Shown here one piece after another: positions 46,395 to 63,569 of a DNA stretch of 64,000 nucleotides; position 1 is the first letter of the stretch, and the number at the start of each line of letters is the position of its first letter. The stretch comes from Charina bottae (lineage: Eukaryota; Chordata; Lepidosauria; Squamata; Charinaidae). The position numbers and the translations under genes were made by a program. The notes beneath the pieces were generated by a model. That model was given only the letters and a program-made list of their open reading frames with translations. It had not been told where the DNA came from and did no database searches. Location: positions 26,191,001 through 26,255,000 of the forward strand of contig JALMGJ010000015.1 of the NCBI GenBank assembly GCA_023362775.1. The letters run 5' to 3'.

Positions 46395-47579
46395 ATGCTG
46401 AGGCTTCGCCTTTCCAATGCCACAATTGCAATTATCTTGGCAATCCAGACAGGATTTCTACTCTTTCTATATACTCAACAAGGTGGCTTCATTCCTCAGT
46501 CTATGGAAAAGCCTGCCCAGGTGCATGTCCTCATCCTCTCCTCCTGGAGGTCGGGGTCCTCCTTTGTGGGGCAGCTCTTCAGCCAGCACCCAAATGTCTT
46601 TTACCTGATGGAGCCAGCCTGGCACGTGTGGGCAGCCATGTACCAGAACAGCGCCAAGGTCTTGCACATGGCGGTGCGGGATCTCGTCCGGTCCGTCTTC
46701 AAGTGTGACATGTCTGTCTTCGATGCCTACATGCCCTGGAAGGGAAATAGAAACTTGTCAGATCTGTTCCAGTGGGCCGTGAGCCGGGCATTGTGCACAG
46801 CTCCTGCCTGTGAATTCTTCCAGCGCACTGATATTACCGGTGAAAGTGCTTGCAAGACTCTCTGTGGCAAGCGTCCCTTCAGCACGGTGGAAGAGGCCTG
46901 CCAGACTTACAGCCATGTTGTCCTAAAGGAAGTCCGTTTCCTGGACCTCAAGGTGCTCTACCCGCTCCTGGCTGACCCCTCCCTGAACCTCAGAATCATC
47001 CACCTGGTCCGTGACCCCAGGGCGGTCCTGAAGTCCCGGGAGCAATCCGTTAAAGCCCTCGCCCGTGACAGTGGAATAGTTCTGGGCGCGAATGGCAGCA
47101 GAGTGGACGACAGTGGATATAAAGTCCTGCAGGAGATTTGTAGAAGCCATGTTCAGATCTATGAAACAGCTACTCAGAAGCCTCCATTATTTTTAAAAGA
47201 TCGTTACTTATTGATCCGATTTGAAGACATTGTGCGGGATCCGTTAATGGAAATTACTGCAATGTATACATTTACAGATCTTCTGTTGACCCAGAAACTT
47301 GAACATTGGATCTATAATATTACACATGGACAAGGACCAAGTAGGAAGAGAGAAGCCTTCCAGATCACTTCTCGCAATGCGGTCAATGTCTCCCAGGCAT
47401 GGAGAAATGTTCTTTCATTTCAGAAAGTCCAAAGAGTGCAAGAAGTTTGCAGAGGTGCTTTAAATATACTAGGTTATCAATTTGTAAATTCTGAGAAAGA
47501 GCAGAAAGATTTGTCTTTAGATCTAGTATTGCCACATCGGAGAACCCAATTTCGCTGGGCGTTGTTTAGTGAAAACTAG
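46395..47579 (+). CDS. CHST6: GlcNAc 6-O-sulfotransferase, CHST5/CHST6-like
   Basis: Golgi type II enzyme that moves sulfate from PAPS to C6 of N-acetylglucosamine. CHST6 makes corneal keratan sulfate and CHST5 is its close paralogue. The CDS is one exon (394 residues; human CHST6 395). The start [20 protein letters not shown] is preferred over the ATG at 46344 because that ATG lies upstream of the TTGTTCCAG splice acceptor. A membrane anchor spans residues 10-27. The 5'-phosphosulfate-binding loop [14 protein letters not shown] is near 49-62 and the 3'-phosphate site [13 protein letters not shown] near 204-216. [20 protein letters not shown] resembles CHST6 slightly more than CHST5. The single gene may predate the mammalian CHST5/6 split. 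Confidence 0.93.
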   Translation: MLRLRLSNATIAIILAIQTGFLLFLYTQQGGFIPQSMEKPAQVHVLILSSWRSGSSFVGQLFSQHPNVFYLMEPAWHVWAAMYQNSAKVLHMAVRDLVRSVFKCDMSVFDAYMPWKGNRNLSDLFQWAVSRALCTAPACEFFQRTDITGESACKTLCGKRPFSTVEEACQTYSHVVLKEVRFLDLKVLYPLLADPSLNLRIIHLVRDPRAVLKSREQSVKALARDSGIVLGANGSRVDDSGYKVLQEICRSHVQIYETATQKPPLFLKDRYLLIRFEDIVRDPLMEITAMYTFTDLLLTQKLEHWIYNITHGQGPSRKREAFQITSRNAVNVSQAWRNVLSFQKVQRVQEVCRGALNILGYQFVNSEKEQKDLSLDLVLPHRRTQFRWALFSEN

Positions 47580-48195
47580 ATGAAATACTCTATTGTTCAT
47601 TTCTCAAATAACTGGAAAAGATTTGTTGGTTTCAGTGCATCTGGTAATTTTTCTTAGATTAGAACTTAATTTTCCCAAACCAAGGAACTGCATGCCTTTT
47701 GTTTTTTCAAATTAATAATAATGTGCAGCATACAGAACAGCATTATAATGTTGCATTACAGGAAAATTATTTTTCACCTGTGCATGGTTATAATTGTGAT
47801 ATACTGCTATATTCATTCTTGAACTTTTTTTCTAAAGCTCTTTTTCATGTGCAGGACTGTAAAATTACTGATGAGAAATAATGCTTGGTTGGAGGGGTTG
47901 GGAATCTGTCCCTCTGAAATGTTATTGTACTCAAACTTCCATGTGCCCCAGGGATCAGAGAACAATGGGAATAGAAATCCAGTGACTAGAAGGATTTGTT
48001 TCAATACATATTTTTACAGCCTTTATCTCCTTTGTCTGGGTACCCCAACATGCTGCAGCTCTGAATTTGTCTCTGTATTTATTATATTCTGACTTTTTGG
48101 AATATGGGCATCCCTGTCTCTCTGTAACAGTGAGGGTTAGCTCCTAATGAAAATTATATGGAAAATATGGGGTTTTTTTTGCTTTATAGCTGGAA

Positions 48196-48233
<38 letters not shown>

Positions 48234-51200
48234 TCAATATCCTTGGGCATATTTTTTATCATATTGAAAAGTAGCAGCATCCCACACTGGGCAGATGAAT
48301 ATTGCAAAGATGTGAAGTTTATTTAATATAGCTGTTATATGCCAGTATAACAAATGGGGTTTCTGTAGCTAGTGTTGCAAGGTAGGTAGCCCCTGATCTC
48401 CTGTGTTCACACAACAGACCAAATCCTAAAACCTTGTGTGATTAGCTTCTTACATATCCATGCAGATACCCAAGTAATCTCTCTGTAGTAACTCTGTACT
48501 AGGCTTTGCTGGTAAGGAGCTAGGAATAAAAAATATTTTAGCTTTGAGGAGGAGGAGGAGGGGCAGATGTGGAGTTGGCAGAGGGAAAAGCCTTAAAACA
48601 CCCAGGAGGTTGATGGGAAGAGGGGGGTGGAAGTGGAGATGACGGTTCGCAGCTAAAATGGCCAACATGGACTTAACTCTAGTGGCTGTTGAAGATGGAC
48701 TACTGGTTTTAATTTAGAGAACGGGTGGCCAGTCTTCCTAGAATGGGGGGGGGGGGGCAGTGTTTGAACTGCTGAAGGCTTGTTACTTCGTAAGTGATCA
48801 CAAGTAACCAAAGCATTCCAAGATAACCCTAACCCTGGAGAAGATTCACTGAAGAGGAAAAGCACTCTGGGGCAAATTATTAACCAATGCAAATGGCATG
48901 GTGGGGGTGTCAGGAGATAATAGAAATATAGAAAAACCTAAGGTTTAGAGGGGCAGAGATTCACCAGCTGGATCCTGGCCAACTGCCAGTTTATTTGTGA
49001 GAGATGGAAAATTGTAAGTTCTGTAAGGCCTTTTCTTAACCCTAAATTGGAATATTGTTAATATTTAACAAGTTAGAGAGGTGCATGCACATTCTTAAGT
49101 TCATATCATAACTTGCTAAGAGATTCAGGTTTAAAATGGCATTGAGTGAAAAGTTTGATGCCCCCCTGCCCCCAAGTTTGTCTCCTACACTTTTACAACA
49201 GGCTCCTGTACTTAGAGCAGAGAATTGTTTGCAGCCAGTAGGTTATAAATCTCATAGCTGGAAGCTGGGAAATTGCTTTTCACATTTACGTTACATAAAA
49301 TAATAGAAAAATAAGAGAACATTATGCCTCTTTCAATCAAATCCTTTGAACCTGTGTACATACTCTGTGACATTATGTCAGTATGATTCCTGAATTTGCA
49401 TGACACATTGTACCCCAATAAACCATATTATCACTTAATATGTGAAGTCCATTTAGCAGTCTGTTAGAACTACTGAAATGGAGCAGAGCTGCAAAACTCA
49501 TGTACAGAAAAAGAATATTGTTTAAAAACAGAGCCCATGAGCATATTAGAGAGATCCAGGTTAGTCTTACACCTTTAGCCCACCCAAGCATAAAGAAACA
49601 TGCGCTTAGACATGGCAGGTATGAAAAGTAAGTACAAAAGAGTCCTTATGTTTCTTCATTGCAGGTACAGCATTTTCGGTAGAGAAATGATGTTCCATTT
49701 CTTTGTTTCCCTAAACTTAATACCTCTTGCCCTGCTTGCTGCAAGAGATGTGTGTAGAAAGTGGGAAAAATCTCCTAGGCCCATCCATGGCCTAGGATGG
49801 AGCAGCACACCGCCATGTGCTTGCTCCCGGTCCAAGGAGGAGAGAGGAGAGAGAGGAAGTGGGAGTGACCACAAAGAGCTTCCTCAAAAGCATGGAGAGC
49901 TTGCATCCTAGAGCAGCCATCCATATGCTGATGAGGCATGCTGGATTTGCCAGGATCTCCAACAATATGATGGCCTGATTCACATATGGTAAACCATAAG
50001 CTACCCATTTTAGCCTAGTCTAGTGCACTGCATGAATTCAGCTTTTTTGTCATATGGATTTGTCCTGTAGTTACGTTACTGAGTCTACTTACATTTCAAT
50101 AAATCTAAATCTGAGTACAGGCCCTTTCTCTTTCATTTTCTTAAGAGTTAGGTAAGTATATACACCCAGCAATCTAGGTAAGACATTCCACAGGCCACAG
50201 AAAATACATTCACACTAAATTACAATTCATTGTATTTATTAAATAATTAAAGGTAACAGAAATAATTGTGCTTGAAAGAAAATGAAAACAAGCCCCAGCT
50301 GATTAAACTTATCAGGAATCTAATTATTTGAGAATACTTACAAAGGTGCTCCCTAAGACTTCAAGAAGGCTGTTCCACTTACCCAGCCACTTAATGAGAA
50401 AATAAGTGTGACCAAGGAGGGAATATTGTGGGGGTGGGGGAGTTAAAGGTTGAGACCTATAGAATCTTGGTCAGCATGGGGCGTAATGTCAGGATTTTTT
50501 TTTTGCTTGCTTTGGTTTAGAGAAATGTAGCAAAAGAGAGGAACTTTCCAGTGTTCTTCAGTGCAGCCATCAGGTCATGTAGCCATACCATCTGTTTTTA
50601 ATGCCATCGCTCATAAAATACAGACCTGAATGAATCCCTAGGCTTTTAGGTCATGGTTTTCGATTATATGCCTGTGAAATTTGGCATTTGCCAATTACAG
50701 TATAGATGAATATATGCATTGACTAAAAGGGATGGGGGAAGGTTCGGAGAAATGTACCCTGTAATATAATGTGGCCTGACATCACAGTTGCCTATGTAAT
50801 CTAATTTTCAGTTAGATAATTAAAGATGAAATAAAATAAAATACAGCTTGCTATAGCAGAATATTAAGGTTGAGGAACCAGTTGTTCCTCTTTGTGTTTG
50901 GTTGGATGCCAACAATTCAGGTTCAACTCAGGTGGCTGCTTGGATAAATACTGTACTTGCCATCTTGACCTGTCTTCAGTAATAATTTGTCATTCTTCCA
51001 AGGACATTCCAGCAGTTTTTTTCAGCCCAACCATATTCTTCACTGGTGTTTTGCTCTTCAACTTCCCTCAGCCTTTCCAAGCATAATATTTTTCCTTTAA
51101 TCCATCATCCACTCACATCACATATGATATTATGCTTGCTGATCATTATCTCAAGGAAGAAGTTGGCTTTTGTTTGGCCCAGGATTGGTTGGTTTTTCTT

Positions 51201-51440
51201 CCATTCAGTGGTACTCTCAGTAACTGTCTCCAAATCTATTATTCCCCTATGTCATGCAGAGGTCCAAAAAAGACTAAGAACTTGTGAGCTGAAGGAATGG
51301 GAAGACGAAGGAAAAGGATATCTAGCTAACAAACACTAATTTATACCAACGCCATGCACTCTTCACTCCTGTACTGGTTGTTATGACCCACATCTGAAAC
51401 AATAAACCGGCTGAATAAGTACCTATCTATATCTATCTAC
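47580..51440. other. Intergenic, no recognised gene
   Basis: Probably includes the CHST 3' UTR (AATAAA at 48525-48530 is one candidate), a (CA)n microsatellite near 48196-48230 and a short TAACCCTAACCC motif at 48823. I found no PRPF3 exon or other coding match here. Confidence 0.55.
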
Positions 51441-51500
51441 AGGTAGTCCTCAACATACAAACATTCATTTAGCGATTGTTAAATAAATGTGAATATAAAT
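51441..51500. repeat. Dispersed CAGGTAGTCCT repeat
   Basis: CAGGTAGTCCTCAACATACA is a second copy of the family at 25885. The family is unassigned. Confidence 0.35.
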
Positions 51501-51539
51501 ATAAAATCCATGTGGCCATAGATGTCATATAGTAGGGAG

Positions 51540-51620
51540 GATATTACGGTGCTAGCCACCCCCAGGAGGAGCTGTTACGTTTCCCATCCCAAGCAAGGCG
51601 GCAGAACCAGTTCTTCAGAT
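51540..51620 (-). mobile_element. CR1 3' end fragment at the breakpoint
   Basis: AAGGCGGCAGAACCAGTTCTT and the preceding CCACCCCCAGGAGGAGCTGT match the antisense CR1 at 57325-57390. It lies about 90 bp before the telomere-like array. Confidence 0.55.
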
Positions 51621-51710
51621 TTAACCCTTAAATTCAGCCCCAAACCTCATGGTGGCCTTTGTTTTTCCATTCGACCTGATTTGGCCTGGCTCATCCGGGG
51701 AGGTCGCCTA

Positions 51711-56998
<5,288 letters not shown>

Positions 56999-57124
56999 TG
57001 GCCTTTTCTGGAGCCCCTCCTCACATTTGTGGTGTTTGACGTAAAAAGCAAGAACTGAGCAGAAACGTTAGACTTGGAGCCCCCTCCCCTTCTTTCCCTC
57101 AAGTTCCTCACAGTACGATGCATA

Positions 57125-60100
57125 TTTTATTTATTTATTTATTTATGTTTCAATTTATATACCGCTCCATCTCCCCGCAAGGGAACTCTGGGCGGTTTAC
57201 AAAACACAAAAATTAAAATCCGACAATTAAAACAACCCAATAAAACACTCTAATATATTAAAATTAAATATAAAAATCCAAGATGCGGTGGTATGATGTT
57301 TGGATGTTTAAAAGGGCCCTATGGCACCAGCCATCCCCAAGAGGAACTGTTCCCCCCCTCCCCCCACGCAAGGCGGCAGAACCAGGTCTTTAAGTTCTTT
57401 CTGAAGGCTGGGAGCGATGAGGCCTGCCTCACCTCCGGGGGTAGCATATTCCAAAGGGTGGGCGCCGTTATCGAGAAGGCACGCCTCCTAGACCCCGTCA
57501 AGTGACATTCCTTTACGGACGGGATCCGTAGCATGCCCTCTCTGAATGACCGAGTGGGACGGTTCAATGTTATGGGGATGAGACGGTCCCTCAGGTAACC
57601 TGGCCCCATGCCATGTAGGGCTTTAAAGGTGATAACCAACACCTTGAATTGGACCCGGAAGCACACAGGCACCCAGTGCAGCTGTCGCAACAGAGGTGTC
57701 ACATGCGCTGATCTAGGCGCACCAATAACTGCGCGAGCAGCCGCATTCTGGACCAATTGAAGCTTCCGGATACTCCTCAAGGGTAGCCCCATGTAGAGCG
57801 CGTTGCAATAGTCTATATGGGAGATGACCAGGGCATGAGTGACTGTACGGAGGGCTTCCCGATCCAGGAAAGGGCGTAACTGACGCACAACACGAAGTTG
57901 TGCAAAAGCCCTCCTGGCCACGGCTACCACCTGCTCTTCAAGCAGGAGCCGTGAGTCCAGAAGAACCCCCAAATTACGCACTTGGTCTGAATGGGGTAGT
58001 GCAACCCCATCCAGCACTAGAGATGACAACTTCCTGGATCCACGGGAGCCATCAATCCACAGCCACTCCATCTTACCAGGGTTCAGTCGAAGCCTGTTGT
58101 TCCCCATCCAGACCCCCACAGCCTCCAGGCACTGAGAAAGGGTAGCCACTGCATCACTTATCTCACCAGGGATGGAAATATATAATTGAGTATCGTCTGC
58201 ATATTGATGGTATCTCATCCCATGGTGACGGATGATCTCACCCAGCGGTTTCATGTAGATGTTAAATAGGAGAGGGGAAAGAACCGAACCCTGCGGTACC
58301 CCACAGACGAGGGGGCGAGGGTCGGACCTTTCCTCTCCTATTACCACCGATTGGGAACGGCCCTGGAGGAAGGAGGTGAACCAACGCAGAACTACGCCTC
58401 CCACCCCCAACTCCCTGAGCCGTCCCAAAAGGATACCATGGTCGATGGTATCGAATGCCGCTGAGAGGTCAAGAAGAGCTAGGATGGATGCACTCCCTCC
58501 ATCCCGCTCCCGCCAGAGATCATCTGTAAGCGCGACCAATGCAGTTTCCACCCCATATCCCGGCCTGAAACCCGACTGGAAGGGGTCCAGATAATCCGTA
58601 TCATCCAGGATCCTCTGGAGTTGCAACGCCACCGCTTTCTCAACCACCTTCCCTAAAAAGGGGAGGTGGGAGACAGGACGAAAATTGTCCAATATAGTAG
58701 GGTCCAGTGATGGTTTCTTGAGGAGGGGGTGCACCAAAGCCCCTTTAAAAGCAGCTGGGAACACCCCCTCCCCCAGAGATGCATTAACCATCACCTGGGC
58801 CCAACCACATGTCACCTCCCGGGCTGCCTGTACCAGCCAGGAAGGGCATGGGTCCAGATGACATGTGGTGGCCCTTACAACCCGAAGGATCCTGTCCACT
58901 TCCTTAGGTCCAACAGGATCGAACTGTTCCCAGATAACCGGGCAAAGACGTTCCCTCGGCATCTCCCCAGACTGTGCTACACGCTTAGAGTCCAACTTAG
59001 ACCGAATCTGAGCGACTTTATCCTGCAGATGCTCAGAAAATTCTTCCGCACGGCCCTGTAGGTGGGTCACAGACTCCACCTTACCCAACAGAGATCTTGT
59101 TATCTTAAACAGGGTCGTCGGGCGGCATTCTGCGGACGCAATAAGAGCGGAGAAATATTGACGTTTCGCCGCTCTTACCGCCACAAGGTAGGTCTTAACA
59201 GCGACTCTAGCTTGTGTTCGGTCAGATTCAGACCTTGTCTTTCTCCAGCGGCGCTCTAGACGTCTCTTAACCCTCTTCAAGACCCTCAACTCCTCCGTAT
59301 ACCAAGGGGAGTATCGGGTCAAGTGTGGCAAGAGAGGCCGCATAGGCGCGATCCTGTCCAAGGCCCCGGCCGCCTCCCTATTCCAGGTTGCGGCCAGGAC
59401 CTCCGCTGGAGCGTGCAGTAGATCCTGAGGTACAGCCCCCAGCTCCCTCTGAAACCCTATTGGGTCCATTAGTCGCCGGGGGCGGACCAATCGATTGGGT
59501 CCTGCCTCCCTGCGGAGTGGGGCGGCATAAGAGAATCTCAAGGTCACCAGGGCATGATCTGACCATGACAAAGGGGAAAGATGTAACTCTCCCCTCAGAG
59601 CATACTGCCACTGCTCCGACAAGAAAACTAAGTCCGGGGTGAGTCCACTGCCTCGAGTTGGGTCTCGAATAATCTGGAACAGGCCCATGGCTGCCATGGT
59701 AGTCATGAACTCCCGAGCTGCCTCCGAGGCACGTCCCAGGGACGGCAGATTGAAATCCCCCAGAACCATAAGCCTAGGGAATTCCACCGCCAGCCCCGAG
59801 ACGGCCTCCAGCAGCTCAGGCAGGGATGTTGCTACGCAGCAGGGAGGCTGGTACAGCAGCAACACTCCCAACTGTTCTCGAGAACCCAACTTGAAAAACA
59901 GGGTCTCACAACCGGCTACTTGCGGAGCAGTGCCCCTGAAGGCCACTAGAGACTCTCGAATTACAACCGCCACCCCTCCTCCCCTGCCCCTGAGTCTCGG
60001 CTGGTGCCACACTTGAAACCCGGCTGGGCATATTTCAGAGAGGGCTACCCCCCCCTCCGAGCTCAGCCAGGTCTCGGTGATACATGCCAGGTCTGCCCCC

Positions 60101-61130
60101 TCTTCCGTGATCAAATCACATATGAGGGGGCCCTTGTTGTTAACAGACCTGGCATTAAGCAGCAGCAGCCGGAAACCGGGGCCCTGAAGGATCTGCTGAC
60201 CAGGACCTGGGTATGAACGTGGAGGGCCGGAACACGCCACCGGTAATAAACACCGGGGGCGTCTTCCCCAACGATGGCCCGCCCTCCAGTTCCCGTCATA
60301 ACATCCCCGGCCCGTCACCACTTCGATAGGGCAGCCCACTCCATAACCCCCAGAGCTTCCAGGTCCAGATGCCTCCACTCCCAGACCTTCAAAGACCCTA
60401 GGTTGAAACACGGGTCCCCTCCCACACGCACACATCTCTCAAACTCAGTCAACTTCTAGTGATGGTAGGCCCCCCCCAGCGCACCAGCCTAAGCTCTCGG
60501 CACTGAAAGGGCCTAACCACCACAACCACACCTACAATGTCCCCCCACAACCACTCTCACTGGTCGCAGAGAGATACATCCACTCCTGCCCACCACCTGC
60601 CTCTCACTCAGGTGTGGGCACTCATACATACTATCACACAATCTTGGACTCCCCCCTGACTCTCTCACATCCAGGGGGGGCCACATTCACACTGCAGGGA
60701 CCCTAAAAAATCTCTGCCGCCTATAAATAAATGTGGGTACAGATGGGGGCTTCCTCTTAGTTGTTAAAATAAAGTTAAAAGTCCAATAAAAACCTTCCAC
60801 CGTTGTTGATTTCCGGGGGATATTATGGCTGGTCCCCCATTCCTGAACCCGTCGTCCCCCCTTAGACCCCCGCCCCCACAGTTAAAGACCACCAGGCCCA
60901 CCAAAAGATCGTCCAAATCGGTGTGCCCCAAGACCTAGCACGCTCCGCTGCTCTGCTCTCCCGTCTTGTTGTAGTGCCAAGGTCTCGCAAGCCTCCAGTG
61001 TATATTAAATCTCTGGGGCTCGCCAGGTCCATTAATAGTTGCGGGGGTTTGTCAAAGTCCGTTTTGGCCCCAAGTTCCCAAAAATATAGTGGAGTACTTG
61101 TCCACAAGGCCCACAGGCTTCTGATTACAC
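57125..61130 (-). mobile_element. CR1-type LINE with intact ORF2
   Basis: The minus-strand ORF 60435-57319 (1038 codons) is uninterrupted. It holds an apurinic-type endonuclease ([55 protein letters not shown]). A complete reverse transcriptase follows ([65 protein letters not shown]). The 3' tail is an (AAAT)n run at 57128-57147. About 700 bases precede ORF2; no convincing ORF1 is seen, so it is probably 5'-truncated or lacks ORF1. The 5' boundary is approximate. Confidence 0.93.
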
Positions 61131-61214
61131 TCTGATATAATTAAAGGAAATATTTTTCAGATCCAAAGAACAGAGGGTTTGATTTAATTTTTTGGCTTTT
61201 GGCTGAAACCGTTT

Positions 61215-61703
61215 ATGGATCTTAATGTGCGCTCTCTAAACTTTCCTGCCACGCTGTCTGGAAGAACTCAACTCAAACCGGTTAAAGAGCAGCTGAAGTC
61301 ATTTATCACACCATCCTCTCTCCCGAAGCCTTCTGCCCTAGAGCTATACAGCCCTCTTGTTTATTTTGTGTTTTCCCAGTTCTGTAGGTTGTTTTGGACG
61401 CTAGTCAGTGAGCAAAGGCACCCCCACGAAGAGGGGAGAGAGAAGAGCAGCACTGAGTCACAAATTCTGGCAGACAGGAGAGTGCAGTCTGTAGCCCTGG
61501 GAAAATTGTACAGCAGGTTAGGAGCTGGGGATTTAGCCCACATCCTACATTTACATAATAAAATTGTTTTTGTAAGACCTTCAAAAGAACCAGCTCTGTT
61601 TCCTTGTCTGATGTATTGGACAGCCTGTAAAGAAATGGTAGCAGTTCAGCTTCCAAGGTTGGACATAAATGTGGAGCACAGTAGTAAGGATGCTGAAATG
61701 TAG
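61215..61703 (+). other. Unassigned 162-codon open frame
   Basis: Starts ATG, follows the CR1 by about 85 bases and reads MDLNVRSLNFPATLSGRTQL; a later stretch is LHLHNKIVFVRPSKEPALF. I recognise no domain. A longer frame on the other strand overlaps it. Probably chance; kept because its amino-acid mix is not low-complexity. Confidence 0.15.
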
Positions 61704-62261
61704 AATTTCCCCCTCTAATGTAATTGCATCTCAAAAGCTGATCAACTCGCAACTTCCTGCCCAGACCTGGGGGAGCAGAGCCTCCCCTCCCCCCCCCCCC
61801 CCCCATATTAGGGATTTCTACAGGAGGATCTGGCAGGATAATTTTCAGAGAGACCACTGGTAATATGTAGGTTAAATGACCATGATTGGGAGATGGGAAG
61901 AGAAAGAGGAAAAAGAAATGTTTTGCTGTAATTAGTTTCCCCAACTGAATTCCAGAAAAGAAGAAAAAAAAAGATAAAAGTACTGTTTTGCACACTTGAA
62001 ATATACAGTAGGGGAAAGAAGTTGATTTACTGTAAAAAAAACAAGAAAATGGGAGGGCAACGTGCTGACAATGACCCCTCCCCGTCCCCAGGATTGTGGG
62101 GACTGAGTCGCCCAAGCGAACCCCCGAAGTACACGGTAGCAGCAAAACCATTGCCGCTCTATGCTTCTCCCTTAACGGGGCCAGCTGCTTCCGTTAGCCT
62201 TCTCTGGCCCTCTCTACCATGGGCACCTGCTGCTTCCTGCCCACTCCCCTCCGAAGGACCC

Positions 62262-62600
62262 TCCCAGCATGGCCGCCCTCCGCTTCCTCTCCGAAGGACC
62301 CTCCCAGCATGGCCGCCTTCCTGTCCTCGCTCGATAGCCGTCCTCCGCTTCCTCTCCGAAGGACCTTCCCAGCATGGCCGCCTTCCTGTCCTCGCTCGAT
62401 AGCCGTCCTCCGCTTCCTCTCCGAAGGACCCTCCCAGCATGGCCGCCTTCCTGTCCTCGCTCGATAGCCGTCCTCCGCTTCCTCTCCGAAGGACCCTCCC
62501 AGCATGGCCGCCTTCCTGTCCTCGCTCGATAGCCGTCCTCCGCTTCCTCTCCGAAGGACCCTCCCAGCATGGCCACCCTCCTGTCCTCGCTCGGTACCCG
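62262..62600. repeat. 65-bp minisatellite, about five copies
   Basis: The unit containing CCTCCGCTTCCTCTCCGAAG and CAGCATGGCCGCCTTCCTGT recurs every 65 bases (TCGATAG at 62331, 62396, 62461, 62526; variant at 62591). All visible frames stay open across it. Confidence 0.95.
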
Positions 62601-62893
62601 TGCCAACACCGCATTCCCTGAATCCCGCATACGACTGAGGAGCAGCCTTGGTGGAAATAGCCCCCTTGGTACAGACAAAGATACGGTTGGTTTTCATTAC
62701 CTAGTTAGCAGGGGATCATCACCTCTCCCGCCCCCTTGTCTACCCCGTCCACTCATTTGATAATCGCCCACGAGATGGCTGCCCGCTTGTTTCTGGCCTT
62801 TCCCTGTGTTTTTAAGGAAGCGGCTGAGAACCGATGGTGGTGGCGCCACAACAGGTTCGGAGGCTGGGTCACTTTGGGCTCTTTCCATTACAG

Positions 62894-63559
62894 CAGGGGT
62901 GTCCAACCTGCGCATGCGGCCCTGAACAGCTTGCAATGCGGCCTGCCAATTGGAGGAAGCCCGGAAGAAGCCCCTCCACCAATTAGCGCGCGGCAAAGGA
63001 GGGCGGAGAGGCGCGAAATTCAAACATATAAAGGGCCAGCGCAGCCGGTCATTACCCGCTTCCTGCACGAGCTGAAGAGAGCTACCCCCGCACCACGTGT
63101 AGCCCTTGACCTGAGACAAGGGATGCCGCCGCCGCCGCCTCCTCTTGCCTTGCAGCCGGTTCCTGCCCAGAGCCCTGCCACCACCTTCCCGGTCCTTCGA
63201 AGCGCCACGTGGGTAAGCGCCGCCGCCGCGATAGTCAGTGCCCGCATTGATTTTCTTTTTTTGAATATTTTTAAGAGGGATATTATATATTTAATGTTAT
63301 ATTATTTTATTATATAAATATAATATATAATATAATATAACATAACATAACATAACATAACATAACATAACATAACATAACATAACATAACATAACATAT
63401 AATAAATATATAAACATAATAAATATATATATTATATATAGTTATTATATTTATATTATATATTAAAATATAGATTGTATATTTTATGTGCAGCCCAAGA
63501 CAATTCCTCTTCACTCAATGTGGCCCAGGGAAGCCAAAAGGTTGGACACCCCACCCCTG
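62894..63559 (+). mobile_element. hAT derivative, second copy of the 13406 family
   Basis: Same CAGGGGTGTCCAACC terminus and GGTTGGACACCCC...CCCTG right end; 8-bp TSD CATTACAG / CAATACAG (one mismatch). It keeps the TATAAAG (63027-63033), GC-rich leader and GTAAGC donor-like site (63213-63218). An AT-rich tract with (CATAA)n near 63338-63395 replaces the transposase part. Confidence 0.85.
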
Positions 63560-63569
63560 CAATACAGCT

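Noticed and set aside
61405..62151. 248-codon minus-strand frame
   Set aside because: Low-complexity phenylalanine and glycine runs from poly-A and poly-C tracts; no domain, and it overlaps another open frame on the plus strand.
62159..62697. Three overlapping minus-strand frames of 151-167 codons
   Set aside because: All are translations of the same 65-bp minisatellite in different phases.
63338..63395. (CATAA)n tract as a functional element
   Set aside because: Simple microsatellite inside a hAT derivative; nothing more can be supported.
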